Positions 33,008-33,153 of a stretch of DNA of 33,153 nucleotides are shown here, piece after piece; positions within the stretch are counted from its first letter, which is position 1; each line of letters begins with the position of its first letter. Origin of the DNA: Chitinophaga pinensis (GTDB lineage Bacteria; Bacteroidota; Bacteroidia; B-17B0; Aurantibacillaceae); assembly GCA_945887955.1 (NCBI GenBank), contig CAMCZO010000026.1, positions 1 through 33,153 of the forward strand, read 5' to 3'. The notes below the pieces were generated by a model. That model did no database searches and was not told the origin of the DNA. It saw nothing but the letters and a program-made list of their open reading frames with translations. Both the position numbers and the translations under genes were made by a program.

Positions 33008-33153
33008 CTCGGATTATTGTAAATTTCGTTAAATTGATTAAATTCTGTGCCTTTTGGAGCGGTATTATCTGGGTTTGAAACACCATCACTATTTCGTCTT
33101 GTAATTTCAAATTGCCATCTATCGTTATAAATTTCGCCTCGCATATCACTATG
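33004..33153 (-). CDS. Partial CDS: C-terminus of an unrecognised protein
   Basis: An open frame of 49 codons plus a TGA stop (33006-33004) enters from the right edge. It reads HSDMRGEIYNDRWQFEI near its beginning and ends EFNQFNEIYNNPR. The TGA overlaps the ATG of the glycosyltransferase gene in the four-base pattern ATGA, a common translational-coupling arrangement, which supports the frame as real. The composition (N, D, R, aromatic residues) suggests a soluble or secreted protein, but I do not recognise the family and give no function. Confidence 0.6.
   Translation of the reverse strand, partial: HSDMRGEIYNDRWQFEITRRNSDGVSNPDNTAPKGTEFNQFNEIYNNPR

Noticed and set aside
1..33153. CRISPR arrays, insertion sequences, prophage genes or defence systems
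   Set aside because: No regularly spaced repeats, transposase, integrase, phage structural or nuclease/toxin genes are visible in any frame.

Overview
The window is a 33 kb piece of an AT-rich Bacteroidota chromosome. Markers that point to this phylum are a SusC/SusD pair, a secreted protein with a type IX secretion (Por) tail, a GldB-type gliding lipoprotein, a two-subunit methylmalonyl-CoA mutase, and several exact TAnnTTTG promoter boxes. The gene set suits a free-living, gliding or T9SS-bearing member of Bacteroidia (Flavobacteriales/Cytophagales-like). I cannot place it more finely. No prophage, transposase, CRISPR array, tRNA or rRNA is visible.

Layout. 1-74 (-): N-terminal stub of a probable thiamine-dependent 2-oxoacid dehydrogenase E1. 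316-3106 (+): NlpC/P60 lipoprotein, HTTM-like membrane protein, OmpH/Skp-like protein and all-alpha NTP pyrophosphatase. 3116-4817 (-): fluoride channel, queuosine-precursor transporter and rhomboid protease. 4924-7386 (+): leucyl aminopeptidase and a T9SS cargo protein. 7445-10444 (-): HAD phosphatase, tgt and an LptF/LptG permease. 10490-12892 (+): glycosyltransferase, ECF sigma factor and rsmG. 12990-14129 (+): a compositionally foreign outer-membrane barrel gene, followed by a decayed second copy of the rsmG 3' end. 14530-18510 (+): conserved membrane protein, mutA and mutB. 18541-22985 (-): susC-susD. 23279-25178 (-): accB-accC. 25370-27442 (+): gldB, then a beta-carbonic anhydrase and a small lipoprotein of higher GC. 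27585-30274 (-): recR and dxs. 30426-31964 (+): sodium:solute symporter. 31961-33153 (-): glycosyltransferase and the 3' end of an upstream gene.

Functional threads. Most genes are housekeeping: fatty-acid initiation (accB, accC), isoprenoid precursors (dxs), recombinational repair (recR), rRNA and tRNA modification (rsmG, tgt with a queuosine-precursor transporter), envelope assembly (OmpH-like, LptF/G, BamA-like barrel), nutrient import (SusCD, symporter) and propionyl/succinyl-CoA interconversion (mutAB).

The least ordinary structure is at the rsmG locus. A high-GC BamA-family barrel gene sits between the intact 3' end of rsmG and a second, decayed copy of the same ~100 bp. This is the footprint expected of an insertion into the end of a gene. 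A second compositional anomaly covers the carbonic anhydrase and lipoprotein genes. I did not find a clearly new multi-gene system.
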